Source: Haloferax elongans ATCC BAA-1513
GTDB taxonomy: Archaea > Halobacteriota > Halobacteria > Halobacteriales > Haloferacaceae
DNA: 64,000 nt
Direction: 5' to 3'
Assembly: GCF_000336755.1 (NCBI RefSeq)
Contig: NZ_AOLK01000022.1
Coordinates: 108,277 to 172,276, forward strand
In this document: positions 28,252 through 37,302 of the stretch, in pieces
Layout of the letters: each line of letters starts with the position of its first letter
Position numbering within the stretch: the stretch's first letter is position 1
The notes under the pieces: generated by a model
What the model was told of the DNA's origin: nothing
The model's input: only the letters and a program-made list of their open reading frames with translations
Databases searched by the model: none
Position numbers and translations under genes: made by a program

Positions 28252-29265
28252 ATGCAACTCGAGGGGACCGTACTTCGTGGCCGGGCGTTCGAACCGGTCG
28301 AAGGCAGGGTCGTCGTCGAAGACGGAACGATAACCGCCGTCGAGGAGACGACCACCGATTCGACCGATATCATCCTTCCTGCGTTCGTCAACGCGCACAC
28401 CCATCTCGGCGACTCCATCGCGAAGGAGGCCGGTGGCGGGCTCTCGCTCGACGAACTGGTCGCACCACCGGACGGGCTGAAACACCGTCTCCTCCGGGCG
28501 GCGAGCACCGACGAGAAGGCGGCCGCGATGGCTCGCTCGCTCCGAATGATGGAACACGGCGGGACAGCGGCGTGTCTCGAATTCCGCGAAGGTGGCGTCG
28601 AAGGTGTCGACGTCATTCGCCAGGCGCTCGACGGCCGCGACATCGAAGCAGTCGTCCTCGGCCGCGAGACGGCGGATGCGATGCGAGAAGCAGACGGATT
28701 CGGTGCGTCAGGGGCACGAGACGCGGAGTTCGGGGAACTCAGAGCCGAAACCGCAGACGCCAGAAAACTGTTCGGCATTCACGCGGGCGAGCGCGACTCA
28801 CACGACATCACGCCCGCGTTGGACCTCGACCCCGACTTCCTCGTCCACATGGTCTACCCCGAACCCGAGCACCTCCAGCGAGTCGAAGACGACGAGATTC
28901 CAATCGCCGTCTGTCCGCGGTCGAACCTCGTCACGGGCGTCGGCGTCCCGCCGATTCGCGACCTCGTCGAGCGAACGACAGTCGCACTCGGCACGGACAA
29001 CGTCATGTTGAACAGTCCCTCGATGTTCCGCGAGATGGAGTTCACGTCGAAACTGGCCGACGTGCCCGCAGTCGAGATTCTTCGCATGGCGACCATCAAC
29101 GGTGCGGACATCGCCGACCTGAACTACGGTCTCGTCGAGGAGGGACGCGACGCGAAACTCCTCGTCCTCGACGGCGACTCGGACAACTTAGCCGGCGTGC
29201 AGGACGTGGTTCGCGCCGTCGTCCGCCGCGCCGGAATGGCGGACGTAAAAGACGTGTATCTCTGA
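28252..29265 (+). CDS. Amidohydrolase family protein (metal-dependent deaminase type)
   Basis: A 337-residue member of the amidohydrolase superfamily (chlorohydrolase/cytosine deaminase-like branch). The metal-binding HxH is in FVNAHTHLGD near residue 47, the third His in FGIHAGE near residue 180, another in FLVHMVYPE near residue 205, and the Asp in ALGTDNVMLN near residue 245. The flanking beta-sandwich strands (first 40 and last 40 residues) are present. Likely hydrolyses a cyclic amidine or amide of a nucleobase-like compound, though the substrate is not evident. Starts 82 nt after the HD hydrolase, possibly in one transcript. Confidence 0.85.
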   Translation: MQLEGTVLRGRAFEPVEGRVVVEDGTITAVEETTTDSTDIILPAFVNAHTHLGDSIAKEAGGGLSLDELVAPPDGLKHRLLRAASTDEKAAAMARSLRMMEHGGTAACLEFREGGVEGVDVIRQALDGRDIEAVVLGRETADAMREADGFGASGARDAEFGELRAETADARKLFGIHAGERDSHDITPALDLDPDFLVHMVYPEPEHLQRVEDDEIPIAVCPRSNLVTGVGVPPIRDLVERTTVALGTDNVMLNSPSMFREMEFTSKLADVPAVEILRMATINGADIADLNYGLVEEGRDAKLLVLDGDSDNLAGVQDVVRAVVRRAGMADVKDVYL

Positions 29266-29281
29266 GCGTCCGACGGACACG

Positions 29282-29716
29282 TTAGGGTGACTCGTCGTCT
29301 GCGGCGAGTTCCTCCGTCGCGGCGGCGTCGTTACCGCCGCGCTTGTGCGAGCGAATCGCGGACAGGAGGACCAGGCCGCCGAGCGACCGGGCGACCGTGA
29401 TAAATCGGCTGTTCCACTCGACAGTTCCCGACGACTGGTAGCCGAGCCAGCCACCGACTCCGAGATACTGCTTCGGTGCGGCAAGTGCGACAGCCCCGGC
29501 AGCACCGACGAAGTCGAGCAGTCGTTGGTACGTCTTGCCCCCGAGGAGGCTAGCGGCGAGGATGACGACACCCTCGACTCGGACAGCGGGGCCGACCCAC
29601 GACCGGCGCGTACACTCGTCTCGGTTCTCGATGGCGAGCGATTCGTACACTGCGAGCGTTTGCTTGGGAAACACTGCGAGGACGGCTCCGAGGATAGCGA
29701 ACGCGATTCGTGACAT
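29282..29716 (-). CDS. Small membrane protein, unknown family
   Basis: A 144-residue protein with an N-terminal hydrophobic segment (IAFAILGAVLAVFP) and further hydrophobic stretches around residues 45-60, 65-85 and 107-120, followed by an acidic tail (ATEELAADDESP). A multi-span membrane protein without recognised motifs; similar proteins are widespread in haloarchaea. Its stop lies 16 nt beyond the convergent amidohydrolase stop. Confidence 0.7.
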   Translation of the reverse strand: MSRIAFAILGAVLAVFPKQTLAVYESLAIENRDECTRRSWVGPAVRVEGVVILAASLLGGKTYQRLLDFVGAAGAVALAAPKQYLGVGGWLGYQSSGTVEWNSRFITVARSLGGLVLLSAIRSHKRGGNDAAATEELAADDESP

Positions 29717-29908
29717 ATGTGAACAAACGAGACCAGGGCCAATTAGTTGGGAGGTGATTCCAGTCCCATGAGAACGCTGCGGGGAGCGATGACGAGTTCG
29801 GCCGTTATTGTATCTCTATTTGACATTCACCGCAATGGAGCCGACGCCACAGCACCCATACATATTCTCGCAGTACTCCTCCCGTAGCAAAGTGTTATTA
29901 CCGAACTC

Positions 29909-29916
29909 GATAATAT
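29909..29916 (+). promoter_or_regulatory. TATA-like box of uspA
   Basis: GATAATAT lies about 24 nt before the ATG at 29936. It overlaps the more upstream in-frame ATG (29915), which would need a start inside its own promoter. This spacing selects 29936 and a leaderless mRNA. Confidence 0.5.
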
Positions 29917-29935
29917 GTTACCACGTGTCATAGAA

Positions 29936-30469
29936 ATGTACGACCGAATCATCGTCCCAATCGACGGCTCAGACGGCTCAGACCGCGTCGCAGCCCACGC
30001 CGCCGCTCTCGCATCAGTACACGGTGCAGAACTCCACGGGGTGTACGTGGTGAACGCCGGGAGCTTTGCAGGGTTGCCGATGGAGTCCTCGTGGGAGGGA
30101 CTCGACGACCTGTTGCGAGAAGACGCCGAGGCAGCGGTCGAACTCGTCGAGCGCGCTGCGAGAGCGCGGGACATCCCGGTCGAGACGCACATCCTCGAAG
30201 GGACGCCGAGTCGCGAAATCGTCGAGTTCGCCGAGCGCGGCGAGTGCGACCTTATCGTGATGGGAACGCACGGTCGCGGCGGTATCGACCGCCTGCTTCT
30301 CGGGTCGGTCGCGGAGAAAGTCGTCCGCGCGTCGAGCGTCCCCGTGTTGACTGTCAGAATCGAGGGCGGACAGGAGTCTGACCCACTGGTGGATGTCACG
30401 CCTGCTGAATCAGAGGCGGGCGCATCGGCCGATTCGGGCACCGACACCGCGGCAACCGCCGACGAGTAA
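29936..30469 (+). CDS. UspA family universal stress protein
   Basis: A 177-residue cytoplasmic protein with one USP domain (residues 1-145). The start MYDRIIVPIDGSDGS and the ATP-binding loop GTHGRGGIDRLLLGSVAEKVVRASSVPVLTV (G-2x-G-9x-G(S/T) pattern) are complete, so it probably binds ATP. The C-terminal 35 residues are an acidic, low-complexity tail. The TATA box position supports this start. It converges on birA with a single base between the stops. Confidence 0.9.
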   Translation: MYDRIIVPIDGSDGSDRVAAHAAALASVHGAELHGVYVVNAGSFAGLPMESSWEGLDDLLREDAEAAVELVERAARARDIPVETHILEGTPSREIVEFAERGECDLIVMGTHGRGGIDRLLLGSVAEKVVRASSVPVLTVRIEGGQESDPLVDVTPAESEAGASADSGTDTAATADE

Positions 30470-30470
30470 C

Positions 30471-31442
30471 CTACGTTTCTGCCACTGGACGAAGGTGTTC
30501 GCAGTCGCCGGCGTGGACTCGCGTTTCGCCGTCGTCAGTTCGGACGACCAGCGTCCCGGGGTGTTCGATGTCGATAGCTTCGCCTTCGACGACGCCATTC
30601 GCCGTGTGGACGCGCACCCGTCGCCCGAGCGTGTCTGCTCGCTCGCGCCACGCCGGAAGCACACTGTCGAGGTCAGCGCGGAGTTCGTCGAAGCGTTCGA
30701 GCACTCGCTGGACGAAGATACGGCGCTCGACCGGGCCAGCCTCTGCGGAGACGCTGGTCGCTTCCTCGGGGAGTTCTTCGGGGTCGATGTTGACGTTGAT
30801 GCCCGGTCCGATGACTAACCACGAGACGCGGTCGGCCTCGCCTTCCATCTCGGTCAGGATGCCGCAGAGTTTTCGGTAGCCACGGCCGGACGCTTGTTCG
30901 CCTGAGTCAGATAAGTCACTGCTCACAATCACGTCGTTCGGCCATTTGATACTCGCATCCACGCCCGCTTCACGCGCCGCATCACAGACGGCAACGGCCA
31001 TCGCCAAGGTGTACAGCGGGGCGAACGCGGGCGGTTCGTCGGGGCGAATGAGCACACTCATCCAGACGCCGCCGTCGGGGGCGGTCCACGCGCGCTCTTT
31101 TCGGCCCTTGCTGGCTGACTGCTCGCGGGCGACGACCACGACGTCGCTTTCGCCCTCGGTGGCGAGTTCGCGGGCGGTGTCGTTCGTCGACCCGAGGACG
31201 TTATGAAACGCCACATCGTAATCGGCTTCCAGACCGTATTCGATTGCCGGACCGCCGTACTCCGGAACTTCAGTGACGACGTAGCCGTCGCTTTCGCTCT
31301 CCACGACGAATCCCTCGTCGCGGAGCGACTCGACGTGTTTCCAGACGGCGGCGCGGGAGATGTCGAGACGGTCGGCGAGTTCGGGACCAGAGACGGGTCC
31401 GTTGGCGAGGGCGGACAAGAGGGCGCGTCGCGTGTCGCTCAT
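30471..31442 (-). CDS. birA: Biotin-[acetyl-CoA-carboxylase] ligase with HTH domain
   Basis: A biotin protein ligase of 323 residues. An N-terminal winged-helix domain (about 1-60, LADRLDISRAAVWKHVESLRDEGF) suggests BirA-type repression as well as ligation. The catalytic core has the biotin/AMP loop REQSASKGRKERAW, WMSVLIRP and IKWPNDVIV; the C-terminal SH3-like domain ends in VRTDDGETRVHAGD. It attaches biotin to the carrier domain of the protein encoded directly upstream (pccA, 66 nt away, same strand). It may also regulate that operon. Confidence 0.95.
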   Translation of the reverse strand: MSDTRRALLSALANGPVSGPELADRLDISRAAVWKHVESLRDEGFVVESESDGYVVTEVPEYGGPAIEYGLEADYDVAFHNVLGSTNDTARELATEGESDVVVVAREQSASKGRKERAWTAPDGGVWMSVLIRPDEPPAFAPLYTLAMAVAVCDAAREAGVDASIKWPNDVIVSSDLSDSGEQASGRGYRKLCGILTEMEGEADRVSWLVIGPGINVNIDPEELPEEATSVSAEAGPVERRIFVQRVLERFDELRADLDSVLPAWRERADTLGRRVRVHTANGVVEGEAIDIEHPGTLVVRTDDGETRVHAGDCEHLRPVAET

Positions 31443-31508
31443 GCAGGCGGCTACGACGGCGCGAAGAAAGAGGTTCGTGGTTCCTGTCTGGGACTCGCGG
31501 TGAGTCGT

Positions 31509-33311
31509 CTATTCGAGGACGAGAAGCACGTCGCCCATGTCGACGCTGTCGCCCTCGCCGATGAGGACCTGCGAGACGGTGCCACCGCGCTCGGCGACCA
31601 CGTCGTTTTCCATCTTCATCGCTTCGAGGACACAGACGGTGTCTCCGGGTTCGACCTCGTCGCCTTCGTCGACGTCGACAGAGAGAATCGTCCCCTGCAT
31701 CTCGGCGGTGATGGACTCGCCGTCACCCTCGATAATCTGCTGTTGGTCGCCACCGCTGTCCTCGCGGCGCTTGCGCGGGCCGGACGATTTCGAGGCGCTG
31801 CCACCGCTGACGTCGCCCAGCGGGATGGCGGGCGCGCCGCGCTCTTCGAGGCTGACCTCGAAGCGCTTGCCGTTGACCTCGACGGTGAACGTGCGCTCGG
31901 TTACGTCTTCGTCGCTGTCGTCGTTGGAGACGGCGTCGGGAGCCCAGCGTTCGACTGCCGCTTCGATACGGTCGGGGTCGAGGACGTTGTCGAGGTACTT
32001 CGTGGTGTGGCGGCCCTCGCGGAACGTCTCGTCGGTGAGCATCAGCCGGTGGAACGGGATAACCGTTCGAAGACCTTCGATTTCGAACTCGGCGAGCGCG
32101 CGCTCGGCGCGGGCGAGGACTTCCTCGCGGGTCGAGGCGGTGACGATGAGTTTCGCAATCATCGAGTCGTAGTCGCCGCCGATTTCGTCGCCCTGTCGGA
32201 CAGCGTCGTCCATGCGGACGCCGATGCCGCCCGGTGGGTCGTAGGTCGTGAGTTCGCCGGTCGCGGGCGCGAAGTCCTTCTCGGGAGCCTCCGCGTTGAT
32301 ACGGAACTCCATGGAGTGGCCTTCGATTTCCACGTCGTCCTGCGAGAAGTCGAGTTCCTCGCCGGCGGCGACGCGAATCTGCCACTTCACCACGTCGAGG
32401 CCCGTCACTTCCTCGGTGACGGTGTGTTCGACCTGAATCCGCGTGTTGACCTCCATGAAGTAGAACTCGCCGTCCTCGACGAGGAACTCGACCGTCCCGG
32501 CGTTGGTGTAGCCCGCTTCGCGGACCCCGCGACGTGCGGCTTCACCGATGCGCTCGCGCAGGTCGTCTGAGAGTGCTGGTGACGGTGCCTCCTCGATGAC
32601 CTTCTGGTGGCGGCGCTGAAGCGAACAGTCGCGCTCGCCGAGGTGACGGACGTTGCCGTGTTCGTCGGCGAGAATCTGCACCTCGATGTGGCGCGGCGCT
32701 TCGAGATACTTCTCGACGTAGACGGAGGCGTTGTCGAAGTACGCCTCACCCTCGCGCTGTGCCGTCTCGAATTGGTCGTCGACTTCTTCTTCGGTGCGGA
32801 CGACCTTCAGGCCGCGACCGCCACCGCCACCTTCGGCCTTGATGGCGACCGGGTAGCCATAGTCCTCGGCGACAGCCTTGACGTCTTCGGCGGATTCAGC
32901 GGGTTCGGTCGTTCCGGGGACGACGGGCACGTCGGCGTCCTGCATGAGCGAGCGCGCCTTCGTCTTCTCACCGAGTCGCTCCATCGCGTCGGCCGACGGG
33001 CCAATCCACTTGAACTCGGATTCTTCGACCTTGCTGGCGAACTCCGCGTTCTCCGCGAGGAACCCGTATCCGGGGTGGATAGCGTCGGCGTCGGCCTTCC
33101 GGGCGGCCTCGATAACGGACTCGTGGTCCAGATACGAATCTGCCGCGCGGGCAGGCCCGATGTTGTACGCTTCGTCCGCGTAGCGCACGTGACCACCGTG
33201 CTTGTCGGCCTCGCTGTAGACCGCGACGGTTCGGACACCCAGCTCTTCGCAGGCACGCATAACGCGTACTGCGATTTCACCTCGGTTGGCGACGAGAACC
33301 TTGCTGAACAT
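31509..33311 (-). CDS. pccA: Acyl-CoA carboxylase biotin carboxylase / biotin carrier subunit
   Basis: A 600-residue protein that carboxylates biotin with ATP and bicarbonate and carries it on its own C-terminal domain. The biotin carboxylase domain starts [20 protein letters not shown] and has the glycine-rich ATP loop [14 protein letters not shown], the EVQILAD segment and [19 protein letters not shown]. After an acidic linker the biotinyl domain has [14 protein letters not shown], with the target Lys near residue 566. ATG at 33311 is preferred over the longer frame. It is followed by birA and pairs with pccB-pccX about 22 kb away. Confidence 0.95.
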   Translation of the reverse strand: MFSKVLVANRGEIAVRVMRACEELGVRTVAVYSEADKHGGHVRYADEAYNIGPARAADSYLDHESVIEAARKADADAIHPGYGFLAENAEFASKVEESEFKWIGPSADAMERLGEKTKARSLMQDADVPVVPGTTEPAESAEDVKAVAEDYGYPVAIKAEGGGGGRGLKVVRTEEEVDDQFETAQREGEAYFDNASVYVEKYLEAPRHIEVQILADEHGNVRHLGERDCSLQRRHQKVIEEAPSPALSDDLRERIGEAARRGVREAGYTNAGTVEFLVEDGEFYFMEVNTRIQVEHTVTEEVTGLDVVKWQIRVAAGEELDFSQDDVEIEGHSMEFRINAEAPEKDFAPATGELTTYDPPGGIGVRMDDAVRQGDEIGGDYDSMIAKLIVTASTREEVLARAERALAEFEIEGLRTVIPFHRLMLTDETFREGRHTTKYLDNVLDPDRIEAAVERWAPDAVSNDDSDEDVTERTFTVEVNGKRFEVSLEERGAPAIPLGDVSGGSASKSSGPRKRREDSGGDQQQIIEGDGESITAEMQGTILSVDVDEGDEVEPGDTVCVLEAMKMENDVVAERGGTVSQVLIGEGDSVDMGDVLLVLE

Positions 33312-33507
33312 TTGCGGTAATCTTTCAGGGAACCACACGTTATTCTATCGGTTTCTCCAACGCACGTCGGTTCGTTCTTCGACAGACGACGATTTACCTG
33401 TTCGACCGTGAAGGAAACGCCCGAGAACGTGACGTACAAGCGGAATACCGCGAAAATCGGCCCAAATCCAAACGACCTTATGCGTGTGACACACTACGAC
33501 ACGGGTA

Positions 33508-34542
33508 ATGGCAGTACAAGTCGGAATTCTCGGTGCAACCGGTGCGGTCGGACAGCGATTCATCCAACTCCTCGACGACCACCCGACCTTCGAACTGGCG
33601 GCCGTGACCGCCAGCGAGTCGAGCGCGGGCAAGACCTACGGTGAGGCCGCTAAGTGGCGGGTCAATACTCCGATTCCGGACGACGTGGCGTCGATGGAAG
33701 TCACTCGAACCACGCCCGAGGCAGTGTCTGACGACGTCGACCTCCTGTTTTCGTCTCTTCCATCGTCTGTCGCCGCGGAGGTCGAACCTGACTTCCTCGA
33801 CGCGGGCTACGTCGTCTCGTCGAACTCCTCGAACGACCGAATGGCACCCGACGTGCCGCTTACCATCCCCGAAATCAACCCCGGCCACCTCGACCTCATC
33901 GAGGTCCAGCGCGACGAGCGCGGCTGGGACGGCGCGCTCGTGAAGAACCCGAACTGCTCGACTATCACGATGGTTCCGACGCTCGCCGCGCTCGACCAAT
34001 TCGGCCTCGACCGCGTCCACGTCACGACCCTTCAGGCCGTCTCCGGCGCGGGCTACGACGGCGTCACCTCGATGGAGATTATCGACAACGCCATCCCCCA
34101 CATCGGCGGCGAAGAAGAGAAGATGGAGACCGAATCGCGCAAGCTTCTCGGCAGCTTCGACGGCGCGGAAGTCGCGCTCCACGATGCCGAGGTCAACGCC
34201 TCCTGTAACCGGATTCCGACGCTCGACGGCCACCTCGAAAGCGTCTTCGCCGACCTCGAAGAAGACGCCTCGCCCGAGGATGTCGCGGCCGCGATGCGCG
34301 AGTACCCCGGTGTCGACCTCCCGAGCGCGCCCGAGCAACTCATTCACGTCTTCGAAGACAACTACCGTCCACAGCCTCGTCTCGACCGCGACCGCGGCGA
34401 CGGCATGCAAATCTCCGCCGGCGCGATTCAGGCGACCGAGGGCGGCGTGAAGTACAACTGTCTCGCCCACAACACGATTCGCGGCGCGGCCGGTGCATCG
34501 GTCCTCAACGGCGAACTCCTCGTCGAAGAAGGCTGGATTTAA
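33508..34542 (+). CDS. asd: Aspartate-semialdehyde dehydrogenase
   Basis: A 344-residue enzyme that reduces aspartyl phosphate to aspartate semialdehyde with NADPH, a branch-point step for lysine, threonine and methionine synthesis. The NADP-binding loop GILGATGAVGQRFIQLL is near residue 6, and the active-site Cys lies in KNPNCSTITM near residue 151. It belongs to the archaeal/fungal type of Asd. Divergent from pccA. Single gene with no visible operon partner. Confidence 0.95.
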   Translation: MAVQVGILGATGAVGQRFIQLLDDHPTFELAAVTASESSAGKTYGEAAKWRVNTPIPDDVASMEVTRTTPEAVSDDVDLLFSSLPSSVAAEVEPDFLDAGYVVSSNSSNDRMAPDVPLTIPEINPGHLDLIEVQRDERGWDGALVKNPNCSTITMVPTLAALDQFGLDRVHVTTLQAVSGAGYDGVTSMEIIDNAIPHIGGEEEKMETESRKLLGSFDGAEVALHDAEVNASCNRIPTLDGHLESVFADLEEDASPEDVAAAMREYPGVDLPSAPEQLIHVFEDNYRPQPRLDRDRGDGMQISAGAIQATEGGVKYNCLAHNTIRGAAGASVLNGELLVEEGWI

Positions 34543-34543
34543 A

Positions 34544-35116
34544 CTAAATCCAACTGTCGCGGTCGGTCTCGCGACCGGATTCGTCCGCTGTGTGCTGCCA
34601 CTCGTGAGCTAACAGCCCGTATCGGAACACGTCCACGTGGTCCCCGTCGACGAACCCCTGGTCGCGGTGGACGCCCTCCTTTTCGAACCCGACGTTCTCT
34701 AAGACGCGACACGACGCAGGATTGGTCTCGTAGGCGTTCGCGTACACTTTGTGCAGTCGGCGCTCTTCGAAGGCGTAGCCGCAAATCGCCCGCAGCGCGT
34801 CGGTTGCGTACCCGTTGCCCCACTCGTCGGGCGCGACGATGTATCCAACTTCGGACGCACCGGTGGTGATGTTCGGTGGCTTGAGACCGATGGTTCCGAC
34901 CGGCTGGCCATCGTTGCAGATGACGAAGTTGATGTCGTCGCCATCGCTCCGCGAATCGACCCACTCGCGCTCTTGGGCGTGTGTCACCGGGTCGACGGCG
35001 GCGATGCCGCGTCGAACTCGCGGGTCGTTGACGAGTTGGTGAAGAAACTCCACGTCTGACTCGTCGACAGTTCGGAGTTCGACGCGGTCGCCTTCGAGAA
35101 AGACTGCACCGGGCAT
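34544..35116 (-). CDS. GNAT family N-acetyltransferase, RimJ/RimL type
   Basis: A 190-residue acetyltransferase of the RimJ/RimL branch. It opens with LEGDRVELRTVDESDVEFL, and the acetyl-CoA loop is EVGYIVAPDEWGNGYATDALRAICGYAF (about residues 90-117). The following YANAYETNPASCRVLENVGFEKEGVHRDQG is typical for this branch. It may acetylate protein N termini or small amines. ATG at 35116 is selected because conservation begins there; the open frame reaches 35194. Its stop abuts that of the convergent asd. Confidence 0.85.
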   Translation of the reverse strand: MPGAVFLEGDRVELRTVDESDVEFLHQLVNDPRVRRGIAAVDPVTHAQEREWVDSRSDGDDINFVICNDGQPVGTIGLKPPNITTGASEVGYIVAPDEWGNGYATDALRAICGYAFEERRLHKVYANAYETNPASCRVLENVGFEKEGVHRDQGFVDGDHVDVFRYGLLAHEWQHTADESGRETDRDSWI

Positions 35117-35226
35117 GTCCGTGTTGTTGCGAGGGCAACACTTGAATCCGTCCGTCGCCGAGGGCTGACTCGCGTCGTGAGTCCAGTCAGACACTGTTTT
35201 CAGGGAGCACCCGCCGAGCTACCGGT

Positions 35227-35739
35227 ATGCAACGCCGCGGACTCGAAACGGGACTCACAGCCGGTCTGCTCTTTGCCACGCTCGGCGTCGTCGCGTGGGG
35301 GTCCGGGTCGGCGTTTATCTTCCCGAGTCTCGGGCCGTCGGCGTTCGTCCTCGCCTTTGCCGTCGGGTCTGAGCGACCACGGGGCAAGCGCGTCGTCGGG
35401 GGGCACGCTATCGGTGCGGTCGCAGGGCTCCTCGCCTACACTGTTCTCGCGTCGGGTGCGACACTCACGGCCTCACCACCGGCGTTCTCGCTCGCCGGAC
35501 TCGGACTCGTCGCCAGCGGTCTCGTGTCTGTCGTCGCCACGAGTTGGGGGATGGTCGCCACCGACACCGTTCACGCACCCGCCTGCGCGACGACGCTCAT
35601 CGTCTCGCTCGGCTTGCTCTCGACGCCGAGAGAGGTCGGAATCATCGTCGCGAGCGTCGTGCTCCTCGTTGCGGCGGACGTCGTCGTCAGAAAGGCAGCG
35701 GCGTCGTCGGTGTTCGACTCAGAACCGACCGTACAGTGA
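35227..35739 (+). CDS. HPP family integral membrane protein
   Basis: A 170-residue protein with four to five hydrophobic segments. The FIFPSLGPSAFVLAFA stretch (about residues 31-47) matches the family motif around SLGPSA, and VATDTVHAPACATTLIVSLG matches the region normally reading HPP. The His-Pro-Pro trio is HAP here. Members have been linked to nitrite transport in chloroplasts and cyanobacteria; the archaeal role is open. It overlaps the convergent membrane gene by 21 nt at the 3' end. Confidence 0.8.
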   Translation: MQRRGLETGLTAGLLFATLGVVAWGSGSAFIFPSLGPSAFVLAFAVGSERPRGKRVVGGHAIGAVAGLLAYTVLASGATLTASPPAFSLAGLGLVASGLVSVVATSWGMVATDTVHAPACATTLIVSLGLLSTPREVGIIVASVVLLVAADVVVRKAAASSVFDSEPTVQ

Positions 35740-36057
35740 GTACGCGATTGCGACCAGTCCGGCGAGTTCGGTCAGATTCGTGACGATGACGACGGCCGAC
35801 CCCGGGAGGGACGTGAACGTCGAGAGTCCGAACGAGAACACCGCCGGGACGGCGGTCAGAAGGACGATACCGATGGCGAGAAAGAGCATCGGCGAACTCT
35901 CGTTGCGGCGGTAGCCCTGGTAGGCCTTTCTCGCGATAAACAGTCCGAGCAGTGCTGAGGCGACGAAACTGGCGAAGACGAGGGCGACCTGCGTGTCCGA
36001 CCCCGTCTCGGTTACTTGAAGAGCGATCTGAAGGGCAGGGGCGTATGGTGGGCTCAT
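35719..36057 (-). CDS. Small membrane protein partnered with an HTH regulator
   Basis: A 112-residue protein with three hydrophobic segments (about 24-42, 54-75 and 83-106). It overlaps the upstream regulator gene by ATGA. Haloarchaea carry many such pairs of a winged-helix protein and a three-span membrane protein (DUF7521-like); the membrane protein may sense a signal or tether the regulator. No catalytic motif is seen. Confidence 0.75.
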   Translation of the reverse strand: MSPPYAPALQIALQVTETGSDTQVALVFASFVASALLGLFIARKAYQGYRRNESSPMLFLAIGIVLLTAVPAVFSFGLSTFTSLPGSAVVIVTNLTELAGLVAIAYSLYGRF

Positions 36058-36407
36058 CGTAGGTCCTCGTAGAGGCGGGTAAAGCGGTCAGCGGTGGACT
36101 CTGGCTCCGACTCGCGGGCAACGTCGAGGGTCATCTCCCCGTCTTCGAACGTGACCGTGAACTGGCCGACGTTCGCGCTGTAGACCGAGAAGTGGTGTCC
36201 GGACTCGGCATATTGTGTCTGTTCAGAGAGGAGGTCACACGCTTTCAGTGACTCCACGCGGCGATAGACGGTCGGCGGAGACATGTCGTAGGTCTCTGCG
36301 AGTTCGGTCGCGGACATGGGTTTCTCGCTGGTTGCGGTGAGAATGGTCCGAGCGTACTCGTCGTCGAGGAGGCTCAGTACCGTCGCGTCGTTGCAATCCT
36401 CACTCAC
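36054..36407 (-). CDS. Winged-helix HTH transcriptional regulator (ArsR-like)
   Basis: A protein of about 117 residues. The winged helix covers DDEYARTILTATSEKPMSATELAETYDMSPPTVYRRVESLKACDLL, followed by a beta-rich C-terminal part (FSVYSANVGQFTVTFEDGEMTLDV) and an acidic tail. The frame opens at ATG 36422, but a TATA box at 36431-36438 is only 9 nt from it. GTG 36407 lies about 27 nt from the box and fits a leaderless start, so it is preferred. Translationally coupled to the membrane protein gene downstream; divergent from the sensor-domain gene at 36509. Confidence 0.8.
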   Translation of the reverse strand: MSEDCNDATVLSLLDDEYARTILTATSEKPMSATELAETYDMSPPTVYRRVESLKACDLLSEQTQYAESGHHFSVYSANVGQFTVTFEDGEMTLDVARESEPESTADRFTRLYEDLR

Positions 36408-36430
36408 GTTCTTCGATGCCACGAGGAGAG

Positions 36431-36438
36431 TATATAAG
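36431..36438 (-). promoter_or_regulatory. TATA box of the HTH regulator gene
   Basis: TTATATA read on the minus strand, centred about 27 nt upstream of GTG 36407. It is one of the clearest TATA boxes in the window and moves the start 15 nt inside the longest frame. Confidence 0.6.
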
Positions 36439-36477
36439 ATAGTGCCGAGTTTCCACCCTGGAAAGTCGGAGCCAAGC

Positions 36478-36486
36478 TATTATTTT
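36478..36486 (+). promoter_or_regulatory. TATA-like box of the sensor-domain gene
   Basis: TATTATTTT, centred about 27 nt before the ATG at 36509. It forms a divergent promoter pair with the box at 36431-36438, about 46 nt apart centre to centre, so one bound regulator could control both directions. Confidence 0.55.
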
Positions 36487-36508
36487 CCCTTGGCAGATTG
36501 ACTATACG

Positions 36509-37255
36509 ATGACGCAAACGGAGTCCCGTTCGTTCGACGTTCCCGCCATGCTCACGCAGGCTGTGGGCGCGCCCTTCCACGCACAGACGTACAAGAACCT
36601 CCTGTATCTCGTGGCCGCATTCCCGCTCGGCCTCGTGTACTTCGTGACGCTCATCACGACGGGGAGCATCGGCGGCGCGGGTATCCTCTTCCTGTTTGGT
36701 GCCCCGCTCGTCGTACTGACGCTTCTTCTCGGTACCGCGTTCATGCGCATCGAGACGGAGAGCGCTCGCCGACTCCTCGGCTTCGACCTGACACACCGAA
36801 CAGGTGAAGCGACGCTTGACGACGGTCTCGTTCCGTACATCAAAGACCTCGCGACCGACTACGGCACGTATGTCAGTCTCGTCTTCACCTCTGCGAAGCT
36901 CTGGGTCGGTATCGGACTGTTCACGGCACTCACCACCTGGGTCTCCCTGACAGTCTCGTTCATCCTGCTCCCGCTGTACTACGACATGCCTGGCGTCACG
37001 TTCGGCATCACCGCCGACAACGTGCAGATCCTCCCGGCAATCCAGTTCACCCAAGACCTCTGGACGTTCACCATCGCCGAGCCGATTCATCTCGTCAACG
37101 GTGAGGTGACGTCCCTCCAAGGCGCACTTTTGGTTTCCGTCGTCGGTGTCATTCTCCTGTTCGTCGGCCTCAACCTAGTGAATGCGACGGCGTGGCTGCT
37201 CGGCTACGTGACGAAACAGGTCGCACCCCACGCGCGGGTTTTCTCCCGCGACTGA
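36509..37255 (+). CDS. Putative sensor-domain membrane protein
   Basis: A 248-residue protein resembling the PF13796-type putative sensor domain. It has two N-terminal membrane spans (about 28-50 and 55-75), a cytoplasmic stretch with the RLLGFDL...YIKDLATDYGTY core, then two more spans (about 120-150 and 208-235). In other proteins this domain precedes a histidine kinase; here it stands alone. It shares a divergent promoter region with the HTH/membrane pair, so a small signalling unit is possible. Confidence 0.75.
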   Translation: MTQTESRSFDVPAMLTQAVGAPFHAQTYKNLLYLVAAFPLGLVYFVTLITTGSIGGAGILFLFGAPLVVLTLLLGTAFMRIETESARRLLGFDLTHRTGEATLDDGLVPYIKDLATDYGTYVSLVFTSAKLWVGIGLFTALTTWVSLTVSFILLPLYYDMPGVTFGITADNVQILPAIQFTQDLWTFTIAEPIHLVNGEVTSLQGALLVSVVGVILLFVGLNLVNATAWLLGYVTKQVAPHARVFSRD

Positions 37256-37302
37256 GGTCCAGTCCTAAAGCGGCGCTCTCAGGTTGTACGCAGCAGGAGG
37301 CC

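Noticed and set aside
28245-29285. A 346-codon Arg/Ser-rich frame over the amidohydrolase
   Set aside because: Shadow frame; the amidohydrolase in the other frame has complete metal-binding motifs.
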